From positions 111,228,001-111,292,000 of the forward strand of contig OZ231126.1 of the NCBI GenBank assembly GCA_965153355.1: DNA of 64,000 nt. Reading direction: 5' to 3'. Below, piece by piece: positions 55,734 through 64,000 of the stretch. Source of the DNA: Flaccisagitta enflata (lineage: Eukaryota > Chaetognatha > Sagittoidea > Aphragmophora). The translations under genes were made by a program, and so were the position numbers. Position 1 is the stretch's first letter. Every line of letters begins with the position of its first letter. The notes beneath the pieces are model-generated. The model searched no databases, was not told the DNA's origin, and saw only the letters and a list, made by a program, of their open reading frames with translations.

Positions 55734-57596
55734 CTAGCGACGCGAAGGCGCCGCGCCACGCTGTCCCTGTGGCTGCGGGGCGCGCTGCGCGTCTTGATCA
55801 GCGGCAGGAGGACGTTGCTGACGCTGCTGCTGCTGATGCTCCTGACGCTGCCCACCGCGCCCATGGTGTCGAGGGCGAGACGCTGATGGCGACGAAGTAG
55901 CGACAGGCGCCATCGCCGCCGATGCCGCTGTCTGCCCGAGGAGGACAACGCCTCGAAAAAAATCCTCCAGGCTGGTCGAGGGCGACGAAAACGACGCATT
56001 AGGGAGGAACGGGGTCGCATCCCTGTAGCGCCGCGACAAATCCTCCTCGTCCAGAGACTGGTTTTGCCGGAACCCGCCGTGGTCGCGGCGCCAGCCTCCA
56101 CGGCCGCGTCCATTCCCACGGCCAGATCCACGGCCTGCCTGACGATGCTGGGGAGGTTTGGGAGTCGGCACCGGTGGGGGGAGGGATGAATCTGCCGCCG
56201 AAGCAGCAGCCATCGCTTTCCCCCCCTCCATATGCTTCCCCTTCTTCTTCCCAGAAGAGGATGAAGACGACGATGTCGGAGGGTCAGCCTTTGGGGTGGT
56301 CTTGGGGGCACCCCCGACTGCACCTTCCTCCTCCTTCTTCTTCCTCTTGGTGGGGTTGACCTTATCCTTCATTTCCTTCTCCATCTCTTCCATCTCCCGC
56401 TGCATCTCCTCCAACTTTTCCTTCTTCTCACGCTCCACTTCCGTCCTCACCTCATCCATCTGCCTCCTCTTCTCCTCAATCTTCCCCTTCAATTCATCCC
56501 GCTCCTCTCTATACTCTAGCTGCCTCTTCCTCCTCTCCTCCCTATACTTCAAATTCTTCTTCTTCTGCCTTTCCTGCTTCTTCGTCAATCCTCCTCGCGC
56601 TCCTACTTCCTCCCCCTCTGCCATCTCCCCTTCACCCCGCCTCCGCACCACCACATCGCCCGCTTCCAGATCCCTCGGCTCCGGCCCCACATCTGCCACC
56701 GCTCCAGCACCCCGCCACTCAGGAAGAAGAGGGCAACCCCACAATTGGTTCGGCATTCTGACTGCCCTTTCTGGTCCTGCGTCACCTCTCGAGTTCCACC
56801 TCGCATCCACCCTCTTCCACCTATCCACTTCCGCCGTCAACAACCCATCCAACTCCGCCATCCTCAACTTCCCCTTCCTCCTCTTCGCGTCCTCCGTCGC
56901 CACCGCCTCCTTGAACCTCACCACCACCTCAGTCTCCTCCATCGCCGAGTCACCGCGCAAGCACGGCCACCGCGGCGGCTCCCTCGTCTCCGGCTCCCAC
57001 ACTCCATACGCCGTACAAACACCTGGCTTCTTCACATATCTCCTCATCGCACTCTTCACTTGCCCCTGGCTACACCACAACAACACCGACAGGTGACGCA
57101 GGCGCGAGCAAAGGGCGTGGCCAATCTTGTATATGTCGAAGGCATCTTCGACGAGGACCCAATCCATATCGCCCTCAACTTTGATCAGCTGGGCCACGTA
57201 CACGTTGGGGTACCTCTGTGGTCCGACGTGGAAGAAGACCAGAGCCGCCAAATTGGACGCCATAATGTTCCTTTGCGACTCGGTCGAAAACTGCCACTCG
57301 TCGAATTCTTCCGTCAGCGCATTGGGACCCCTACACATCCGGAAGGATCCCACCATATCCGCCACCTCCGTCCTGCTCTTCTTCTTCCTCTCCTCGTCCT
57401 TCTCCACCGCCACCGCCACCTGCGGACCACCCGGCAACACCAAATCCTTATTACGGTATTCCACCGGCACCTCCTCCGACTCCACCAACCTCGGCGCCAT
57501 CGCCTCATCCTCCATCTGCACCAAATCAAACTCGTACCCTCCTCCTAGCCCCTCCTCGCACTCCTCCCCCGTCACACTGACATGGTGGGATGACAT
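55734..57596 (-). CDS. Extra ORF between pol and 3' LTR: coiled-coil, RGG-rich, unknown function
   Basis: ATG at 57596 gives about 620 residues; codons upstream to 57797 lack a start in good context. Residues ~60-230 look globular (FRMCRGPNAL, NVYVAQLIKVEG, YVKKPGVCTAYGVWEPE). Then comes a long Lys/Glu-Arg coiled coil (KKQERQKKKNLKYREERRK and on), a Ser run, an RGG-type stretch (GRGSGRGNGRGRGGW) and a Gln/Pro-rich tail. No signal peptide or transmembrane segment is visible, so it is not an obvious envelope gene although it sits in the env position. The RGG box and charge suggest RNA binding. I recognise no family. It could be a captured host sequence. Confidence 0.6.
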   Translation of the reverse strand: MSSHHVSVTGEECEEGLGGGYEFDLVQMEDEAMAPRLVESEEVPVEYRNKDLVLPGGPQVAVAVEKDEERKKKSRTEVADMVGSFRMCRGPNALTEEFDEWQFSTESQRNIMASNLAALVFFHVGPQRYPNVYVAQLIKVEGDMDWVLVEDAFDIYKIGHALCSRLRHLSVLLWCSQGQVKSAMRRYVKKPGVCTAYGVWEPETREPPRWPCLRGDSAMEETEVVVRFKEAVATEDAKRRKGKLRMAELDGLLTAEVDRWKRVDARWNSRGDAGPERAVRMPNQLWGCPLLPEWRGAGAVADVGPEPRDLEAGDVVVRRRGEGEMAEGEEVGARGGLTKKQERQKKKNLKYREERRKRQLEYREERDELKGKIEEKRRQMDEVRTEVEREKKEKLEEMQREMEEMEKEMKDKVNPTKRKKKEEEGAVGGAPKTTPKADPPTSSSSSSSGKKKGKHMEGGKAMAAASAADSSLPPPVPTPKPPQHRQAGRGSGRGNGRGRGGWRRDHGGFRQNQSLDEEDLSRRYRDATPFLPNASFSSPSTSLEDFFRGVVLLGQTAASAAMAPVATSSPSASRPRHHGRGGQRQEHQQQQRQQRPPAADQDAQRAPQPQGQRGAAPSRR

Positions 57597-57875
57597 TCTA
57601 TCCGGATAGTAGGTCTCGCACCGGCTGACGTGATTTTGATAGATGTTGTTGTTATTGTTGTTGCTGGCAATTTGCCTTGAATTTATCTCGCAAGACTTCA
57701 AATAACAAGGGGGGTCAAAATGCAAAAAATAACCAAATGTCAAACAGCAAAAATAGCAATGCAAGAACACGGGGGCTGGGACGGGTTGGGGGGGCACGAG
57801 GGAAGCACACCTAAGGAAAAAGGGGCAAAAATAACAAAATATCAGAGGCCAATTGAAGCAATATACTCGGCATAG

Positions 57876-60800
57876 TCACGCCGACAAGCGTGCCGGGTCA
57901 AGTTCCAATCGGACCACTTTGCTCCTATCGCGTGTAAAACTCTTCCCATTTGCCGTTTTCACAACCACAGTCCGTACGACGTCGCCCCCGTCGACCTCTG
58001 TGATGACGCCGGTGCGCCAATCTCCTCGTCGACATTGGTCATCCACCAAGAGAACGACGTCGTCCACCTCCAAGTCTTTCTCCACCCTGCGCCATTTTGG
58101 TCGCGCCTGCAAGGCCGAGACATAGTCTCTTTTCCACCGTCTCCAAAAAGCATCGGCAATTGCGCGTGATTGGCGCCAAGTATAGCGAAGTGCCTCTGCA
58201 TCTGGAGGTGAGGGGGGCACAAGGTCGCAGCCTGAGGACGTGAATATGCCAGGGCAAAGAAAGTCAATCGGCCGCAAAGCATGGATCCCCGGCTCATCAC
58301 CCACATGAGTAATCGGCCGCGAATTCATGGCCAGCTCTGCCTGAGCCAATACAGTTGCAAAAGTCTCGATGTGAAGATTGTCTTGGTTCAAAACAAACGC
58401 CAAATGTTTCTTTGCAGATTGAACCAAGCGCTCCCACACTCCACCTCGATGTGGTGCAACTGGCAGATTGAATGTCCATTGTATGCCCGTCAGCCTTAAT
58501 TCAGGTGTCGCAGCCAAATTCCATGCCTCCATCTCCGCACGTAGTTCCTTGTCGGAGGCAGTAAAATTGGTGCCGTTGTCGGAATATAAGTGGCGGATCG
58601 CTGGGCGGCGCGCTTGGAATCGCAGGAGGGCGTCGATGAAGCAAGAAGCACTCATGGATCTCAATATCTCAAAATGTACTGCGCGGCATGCAAGGCAGGT
58701 GAAGAGCGCAACGTACACTTTGTGTGATGCTCTCCCAGCGATTTTGCAGGAAGCAGGTCCAAAAACATCTACTCCCGTGTTCTCGAAGGGCAGACATTTT
58801 TTAGTCCTCACTTCCGGTAGCGGTGCCATTTGCTGACTTTCCGGGCGTTTGAACAGTTTTTGACACTCTACACACGCGCGCACGACGCGCGTTACGGTCC
58901 GGCGTCCTTTTGTGATCCAAAACCGGCGTCGCGATTCACCCAATACGTGTTCCACACCGGCGTGCATATGTCGGTAATGGATCGACCGTATCAGGCATGC
59001 GACGGTTTCGCTGTCGTGTGGAAGTATCATTGGATTTTTGGCATCAAAGTCCAGCTCCTCGTCGCGCTGAAGTCGTCCTTTGCTTCGCAGCAACCCGGCG
59101 TCGTCGACGAAGGGACACAACGCCGCCAGCGGCGATTTGGCGGCGACTTTTTTCACTCCGTCCGGATCACTTTGCTGCAAGGATTTAACTTCCGCGTGAA
59201 AGGCTTGGGATTGGATGGCGTTGACGATCAGGTTTTCGGCGTCTGCCAATTCGACGCCGGTGGGCGCCCCTGTTTTGTCGGCGTCGTTGTGTAGCGCCCG
59301 GCGTCGATTGCGGACGACGCACATCATGATCGCGCGTTTCAGCAGTGCAACGCGTCTCAATTTCCCGCTCCACGTCGCCACCTTCTCACTCACGCGAATT
59401 ACCCACGATCGGGGCGGCGTCTTTTTCGGCGCCGCTGACGTTGCGAGAATGTGCGCAGGAAACGGGCGTGACACGATCTGCTTCTCGGGCCATTCCTCTT
59501 CACCTCGCCAAAGATAATCGGGGCCGTTGTGGAATTTGCCCCAATTCGGATCCTGGGCGAGCATCCCTTTGGACGAGTAGTCGGCTGGGTTGAGGTGGGT
59601 TGGCACCCACCTCCACTCCTCGACCTTCGTGAGCGCCTGAATTTCAGAGAGACGATTTGCAAAGTAAACTTTGAACCTAGTTTCAGTATCGTTCAATTGC
59701 TTAATCACACATTCTGAATCGGTCCAATTTACATAACCATCATAACTCCCTGTTTCTTCAATAATGGTGGCGCGCATTCTGGCCGCGAGGCGTGCTGCTT
59801 GAAGCTCCAGGCGCGGCGTCGATTCCATGTGGCCCGCCTCCACGTCTTTCAATGGAACAACGTGAGACTTGGAGCAGACGATGGACACGTGGATTTCGCC
59901 GTTTGGACCCTCGTAACGGACGTAGTATACGGCCCCATATGCTCGTCCGCTCGCGTCCGAATAGCCGTGGAGAATCTTCCTGCCGTCTTGCGTTTCCGGC
60001 GTCGCCGTCCATCTCGTGATGCGGAATGACTCCAAGTGCTTGAAGCTCGTCTGCCATTCCACGAACTCGTTGAGGGACACGGTTGGAATGTCTTTGCTGT
60101 CCCAACTTTCGACAACGCGCAGCACTTTTTGCAGGATTAGCCTTGCCCAGATCACAAATGGCTCCAAAAAGCCCAAGGGATCAAATATAGACGCTATTAG
60201 CTTGAGCATCTGTCTTTTGGTTTGCACATTCATCTCGGCTTTCGACTTATCTGGCAAAAAGGAAAAAGCATTGGCAGAAAAAGAATATCTAAGGCCTAGC
60301 AATTTCGTCGTGTCATCAGTGGCGCCGGATACATCCATCGGCGCCGCCGGCGCCGGATCCGTAGTGTCGCCCTCCAGGACTTCCGGGTGGCTCGATCTCC
60401 ATTTGCACAGATTCATGCCGGCGTCCTCGAGGGCGGCCGTGATGCCTACGCGAAAGTCTTTTGCCACTTTGGTGTTACGCAGTGATTTTATTAAATCATC
60501 AATGTACATGTTCCTCATCACTGCCTGGACCACGAGGGGACCATATTCGGCCGAATGTTGTTCCACGTGGTGTTGCAGTGTGAAGATCGCCACACAGTTT
60601 GATGATTTCGCACCGAAGACGTGGCCGAGGAATTCGTTCAGATCGATTTCTTCCATCTTCTCGTCGCGAAACCAGTAGTAACGAAAGAGTCCTGCGTCCT
60701 CTTCGGTGACATAAATCGCGTGGAAGTAGTCCTTAATGTCCGCGCCCACAGCGACGGGGCCTTCGCATCGGAAGCGCATCAGCACACCTCTGATGTCGTT

Positions 60801-61160
60801 GGCAAGTTGTGGCCCGTCCAAGAGCTGGTTGTTAAGGCTTGATCCACCCACTGCTGCTTTACAATCGTGGCAGATGCGGACTTGACCCGGCTTGCCGGGT
60901 TTGTCCGCCACATGGATTGGTATCGTCCATCTGGGCCGATCCGGTGGCATGTTGGCGTGCACATTTGGATCTACTCTCCTCACGCGCCCTTTCTCCCAGA
61001 ATTTAGCCATAGTTTCGAAAGTTATTCGGCGTCTTTCTGGGTCCCGCATTAACTGTTTTTTCAGACGAAATAAGCGGTCCAGGGCCATCGTTGGGGAATC
61101 CAAATTGTTTAGTGCATCGGCTGTTGCCTGCCTTCCGCCTTTATGAAGGACTGGAGTTCG
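57876..61160 (-). CDS. pol: BEL/Pao pol: RT, RNase H, integrase
   Basis: The frame is open from about 61160 (before the listed TTG-initiated block at 61103) to 57876. Reverse transcriptase carries the MYIDD box at about 60510. The RNase H-like region has GYSDASG, LELQAARLA, WTDSE and NPADYSS with the acidic residues. An H2C2 finger (HYRHMHAG...CVECQK) precedes the integrase core with TGVDVFGP, YSDNGTNF and HRGGVWERLV, so D, D and E are present. The C-terminal DUF5641-like domain has DDVVLLVDDQ and RGDWRTGVI. Pol would copy the element's RNA and integrate the DNA. The frame differs from protease upstream by an indel between about 61240 and 61150. Confidence 0.85.
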   Translation of the reverse strand, partial: RTPVLHKGGRQATADALNNLDSPTMALDRLFRLKKQLMRDPERRRITFETMAKFWEKGRVRRVDPNVHANMPPDRPRWTIPIHVADKPGKPGQVRICHDCKAAVGGSSLNNQLLDGPQLANDIRGVLMRFRCEGPVAVGADIKDYFHAIYVTEEDAGLFRYYWFRDEKMEEIDLNEFLGHVFGAKSSNCVAIFTLQHHVEQHSAEYGPLVVQAVMRNMYIDDLIKSLRNTKVAKDFRVGITAALEDAGMNLCKWRSSHPEVLEGDTTDPAPAAPMDVSGATDDTTKLLGLRYSFSANAFSFLPDKSKAEMNVQTKRQMLKLIASIFDPLGFLEPFVIWARLILQKVLRVVESWDSKDIPTVSLNEFVEWQTSFKHLESFRITRWTATPETQDGRKILHGYSDASGRAYGAVYYVRYEGPNGEIHVSIVCSKSHVVPLKDVEAGHMESTPRLELQAARLAARMRATIIEETGSYDGYVNWTDSECVIKQLNDTETRFKVYFANRLSEIQALTKVEEWRWVPTHLNPADYSSKGMLAQDPNWGKFHNGPDYLWRGEEEWPEKQIVSRPFPAHILATSAAPKKTPPRSWVIRVSEKVATWSGKLRRVALLKRAIMMCVVRNRRRALHNDADKTGAPTGVELADAENLIVNAIQSQAFHAEVKSLQQSDPDGVKKVAAKSPLAALCPFVDDAGLLRSKGRLQRDEELDFDAKNPMILPHDSETVACLIRSIHYRHMHAGVEHVLGESRRRFWITKGRRTVTRVVRACVECQKLFKRPESQQMAPLPEVRTKKCLPFENTGVDVFGPASCKIAGRASHKVYVALFTCLACRAVHFEILRSMSASCFIDALLRFQARRPAIRHLYSDNGTNFTASDKELRAEMEAWNLAATPELRLTGIQWTFNLPVAPHRGGVWERLVQSAKKHLAFVLNQDNLHIETFATVLAQAELAMNSRPITHVGDEPGIHALRPIDFLCPGIFTSSGCDLVPPSPPDAEALRYTWRQSRAIADAFWRRWKRDYVSALQARPKWRRVEKDLEVDDVVLLVDDQCRRGDWRTGVITEVDGGDVVRTVVVKTANGKSFTRDRSKVVRLELDPARLSA

Positions 61161-61240
61161 GTAGTGTTCACGGATCCCACCTGATGCCTTCCTTCATTTG
61201 GCGGATGGCAAACTTAGCTAAGAGACATTTCTCGCTTATT

Positions 61241-61900
61241 TTACGTCCACTTTTCAAATTCACATTCAGTTATTCTTTTTATGGTTTTTGCCAAATCTGA
61301 ATCAATGCTGTGAAAGGAAGCAAAATTGCAAACAAAATATCGCGAGTCAGTGTTATTTCTGGGGCCGATCAGACCGGCGCCAAGCGGCGTGGAAATTCCC
61401 ATGGGTAGGCCCTCGGCGCCTTTGTATGTCTCTCCGCCGATCCAGATACGGGCATGCTCCGCGCCGATTATCACGCCGATAGAGCAATCGTCGTCGCCAT
61501 CCGGAAACGCAGGAAATTCCAGATCGACGAGATGCTCCATCCCAGCGGTATCCTCAGCGCGAGGTGGTTTGTCGTCCTTCGATGCGATTATTTCCCCAAA
61601 AATGGCGTTGTTGAGAGTGATGCTGTAGCCGTTGGTGCCCATAACCACCACATCTGCCACCTCCCTCTCTCCTTCCACCATTTTCTCAAGGGTAGTTATC
61701 GTCATCGTAGTTTTCTTTCCACTCAGTTTCAATTTTTTGCACAAGTCCTTCGACACGACGTGTCGGTTGGCGCCGCCATCCATTAACGCAAAAGTTTTTA
61801 TCTTTCTTTCGCCGTTTGTTATGTACAGCGGCAAGATCAACCTCCACGCTCCGTCGTCGCCGCCAACTTTGAAGACGGAGTTGGTCGAAGGCGCCTCATG
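61241..61900 (-). CDS. pro: BEL/Pao retropepsin-like protease region
   Basis: The active-site-like LMDGGANRHVV and downstream IGVIIGAEHARIW are typical of the BEL protease domain (DUF1758/A17-associated). The coding frame is continuous with gag apart from one TGA: 20 sense codons lie between that stop and the first residue of the separately open block at 61840. No ATG opens it, so translation would need readthrough or splicing. It ends at TAA 61243-61241 after EFEKWT, before the pol frame. Confidence 0.7.
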   Translation of the reverse strand, partial: HEAPSTNSVFKVGGDDGAWRLILPLYITNGERKIKTFALMDGGANRHVVSKDLCKKLKLSGKKTTMTITTLEKMVEGEREVADVVVMGTNGYSITLNNAIFGEIIASKDDKPPRAEDTAGMEHLVDLEFPAFPDGDDDCSIGVIIGAEHARIWIGGETYKGAEGLPMGISTPLGAGLIGPRNNTDSRYFVCNFASFHSIDSDLAKTIKRITECEFEKWT

Positions 61901-63120
61901 TCACGCAGTTTCGGATCCTTTATCGCCGGCGTTTTTGCTATCATCAGTTTGTTTCCCCGCCGGGTTAGGTTCCGGATGCGCTAGAGGGTGGTGGAAGCCG
62001 TTGCACTTGTCGCAAGTGATCGTCGACGGACACGCCTTGGCGAGATGGCCTCCTTCGAGGCATCTGAAGCAGATGCCCAAGTTTTTGTTGAATTTCCGGC
62101 GGTCCGACGCGTTCATCTCGCCATAAGTGGTGCAATTCGCTAGACCGTGTTTTCCGTCGCAACGGGGACAGAGGCCCGGCGCCGTTTTTGAAGCCGGCGT
62201 CGGCGTCGCGTCCTTCTTTGCGGCGGTGTTAGCGGTCGTCGCGGAAATTTTGGCCGATGTAGCGGGCTTGTTTTGGTTGTTGTTGCGATGGTATCCTGAT
62301 AACATTTCAGAAATGGTTTGCTCTTCATCAATGAAGTCAAGAAAATCAGCAAATTTCAAATCTGAACCATTTTTCTTCCTATACCTCACAACTTTCTTTG
62401 CCCACTTATCTTTTAGGAAGGGAAGCTTCTTCTCGACGATCGTCTTGACCACCAACTTGTTCTCGAAGTCGTCCGCTTTTTTGGTTTCGGTTGCGAACGA
62501 ATGGACGCTCATCAACCGCGCGTAGAAATCGAGCATTCCGTTGTGATCTTTTTCGTCGATCGCTTTTCCCTGCAGTACTTCGTCAAGCATCTCCAACGCG
62601 GTCTCTTGGCGCATCCCGAACTTCTTCGTCAACTTTTCCAACGCCTCGTCGACGGCCGACTCCGACTTCTTCAGCGTCTCCGCCTCGATCAGCTTGAAGG
62701 CCGATCCCTCAAACCAATGCTGCAATTCGTTCAGCATTTGCTTCTTGGATACGCCCGGGATCTCCATCGCCTCGTTGAAGATTTTCATATGCTTTTCGAA
62801 GTCCATTCTTTTGGTCGTGTTTCCGGAGAACTTTTTGGCGGGTCTTGCTTCCTTCAGCTGGTGGATAGCCGTTTGCTTTAGCGCCGCCTCCAACTGTTGT
62901 CGCTGCAGTCGCAAGATGCTCGTCATTAGCGTGTCTGAGACGTTTGAAGCATGGCTGCTCGCATTGCTGGAAGCTATCGACGGCGCCTTCGAACGTGTCG
63001 ACGATGATCTTGACACGATTGACGAGCGGCTGGGGCTTTTCAATACTTGCGGATGTATCGTCGCCGGTGCATCCGTCTTTACCCCCGGCTTCTCGTCTTG
63101 ATCTCTCTCTTTGTTCTTTC
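61901..63120 (-). CDS. gag: BEL/Pao gag with DUF1759-like capsid and zinc knuckles
   Basis: It contains a capsid-like helical domain (KKFSGNTTKRMDFEKHM, ELQHWFEGSAFKLIEA, KKLPFLKDKWAKK) resembling DUF1759, an Ala/Thr linker, and knuckles CPRCDGKHGLANC and CFRCLEGGHLAKAC, followed by CDKCNGFHHPLAH. The ORF's first possible ATG is unclear. The frame is open upstream into the overlapping N-terminal block, so one indel probably split a single gag. It ends in a lone TGA in frame with protease. Confidence 0.75.
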
Positions 63121-63897
63121 TTGTTCTCCTGGTTCCATTTTCTTTGGTTTCACGTCACCCAATTTACGGAAAGGCATTGTCGGTGGTTTTTTGACCTCCT
63201 TCTTAACCTCTTTTTCCTTTTTTGGGTCTTCGGCGTAAAGTTTCTTTTTTGACTTTCGCAGTGGATCCGGTAGCGATCTCTCTGGGATTGACGGCGTCTT
63301 TTCTTCCACCTCCTTCTTAGCCGTCGACGTCGGTCTCGACGTCACTCCGTTCACCCACGCGCTCGTCAATGCGTCCGGAGTTTCGCCACCGAATGCTGCA
63401 CCTGCGGCGGTCATCTCCAATCCGGCGCCAGCATCCCTCAACTTTTCTCCCTCATCGGCGGCGCCACTTGCCGTCGACTGGTCGTCTTCGGCCGCTGTTA
63501 TTAGATCCTGCAGTTCTGCCGCATTTTTGTCAATATTGTCCAATTCCTTTTTGTGGAGGGTCTTGTCGAGGTCTTTTTGTCTTTGTATATCTTGGATTAT
63601 GCTCTGATGGAAAGCAATATCCGCGTCCGCTTGCGCGTCGTTGGACTTTATTCGTTCCTTTTCGGCTTCCCTTTTTCTCTGTCTGTCTTTCTCCACTTGT
63701 TGTGACATCACCGTCGATGTTTTTCTCCTCTGAGATCCCTTCTTTGACGACCTTGTCGAGTGTGTTGTCGACTTGGCATTTCCCGCGTCATCCTCGCGTT
63801 CGGGATCAGCATGTGGAGCAACGGAGGTGGTCACGCTTTTGAGGTTTTTTGGCCTCTTTGTCTTTTTTGTTGGCCTCTGCCGCCTTCCACCGTTCAT
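63079..63897 (-). CDS. N-terminal gag block, charged coiled coil
   Basis: ATG at 63897 begins about 272 residues rich in K, E, R, Q and A with a heptad-like stretch (EKDRQRKREAEKERIKSN, ELDNIDKNAAELQDL). It overlaps the start of the capsid-bearing frame. I read it as the N-terminus of gag displaced by a frameshift near 63120; alternatively it is a separate accessory ORF translated upstream of gag. Confidence 0.55.
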   Translation of the reverse strand: MNGGRRQRPTKKTKRPKNLKSVTTSVAPHADPEREDDAGNAKSTTHSTRSSKKGSQRRKTSTVMSQQVEKDRQRKREAEKERIKSNDAQADADIAFHQSIIQDIQRQKDLDKTLHKKELDNIDKNAAELQDLITAAEDDQSTASGAADEGEKLRDAGAGLEMTAAGAAFGGETPDALTSAWVNGVTSRPTSTAKKEVEEKTPSIPERSLPDPLRKSKKKLYAEDPKKEKEVKKEVKKPPTMPFRKLGDVKPKKMEPGEQERTKREIKTRSRG

Positions 63898-64000
63898 CTT
63901 CAACTAATTGAAAACCGGGTGGAAGTGGTCGAGTTTTTGGCCGAGTGGAGTCATCTGTTGTGAGCGCCGCCGCCGCCGCGGGGGGTGTCGCTGGAGGAGG

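Larger units (their letters stand above)
55045..64000 (-). mobile_element. BEL/Pao LTR retrotransposon 2 (5' end beyond window)
   Basis: Minus-strand order: gag N-terminal ORF, gag with zinc knuckles, protease, RT-RNaseH-integrase, an extra ORF, polypurine tract, 3' LTR. The 5' LTR and primer-binding site would lie right of 64000. Frame breaks between the two gag blocks and between protease and pol suggest the copy is inactive, though most coding is intact. Confidence 0.85.

Overview
The window looks like nuclear DNA of an invertebrate metazoan. It has two BEL/Pao retrotransposons (a family confined to animals), a Tc1-like transposon remnant, the 3' end of a CR1/Jockey-like non-LTR element, foldback and TA-flanked MITEs, a tRNA-derived SINE, short spliceosomal introns with GT..AG borders, and many internal (TTAGGG)n tracts. 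I cannot name the species. The blend of telomeric repeats, rRNA-like pieces and mobile elements suggests a subtelomeric or rDNA-adjacent region.

Layout. 1-4.7 kb: AT-rich nested foldback elements and tandem repeats. 4.8-6.7 kb: 3' part of an unrecognised spliced host gene (minus strand). 7.1-12.2 kb: 5'-truncated, broken BEL/Pao element 1 (minus). 12.2-14.3 kb: inverted and tandem repeats. 14.3-47.8 kb: just over two copies of a tandem unit of about 15.5-16 kb. 48.6-51.8 kb: an ankyrin-repeat gene in at least five exons (plus). 52.4-55.0 kb: ATATC-type microsatellite holding a Tc1 remnant and a non-LTR 3' end. 55.0-64.0 kb: BEL/Pao element 2 (minus), with its 3' LTR, an unusual extra ORF after pol, pol, protease and gag, running off the right edge.

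The tandem unit is the most unusual part. Each full copy carries a two-exon tyrosine-recombinase gene with all expected catalytic residues, (TTAGGG)n tracts whose orientation flips at a long palindrome, large inverted repeats, and six GC-rich modules (M1-M6). Every module abuts telomeric or near-telomeric sequence through the same motif of about 35 nt. The sense strand of several modules contains recognisable but scrambled and internally deleted nuclear 18S rRNA pieces, with weaker 28S-like and 5.8S-like matches. Three modules share a domain whose hairpin stems change in a compensatory way while the loops stay constant, which suggests structured RNA.

The first unit copy (14.3-22 kb) has many small indels compared with the second and third. 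It is either decayed or poorly polished sequence, so structural conclusions rest on the 30.3-47.8 kb copies. No function was tested: the link between recombinase, telomeric tracts and rRNA-like modules is an inference from their repeated co-occurrence.
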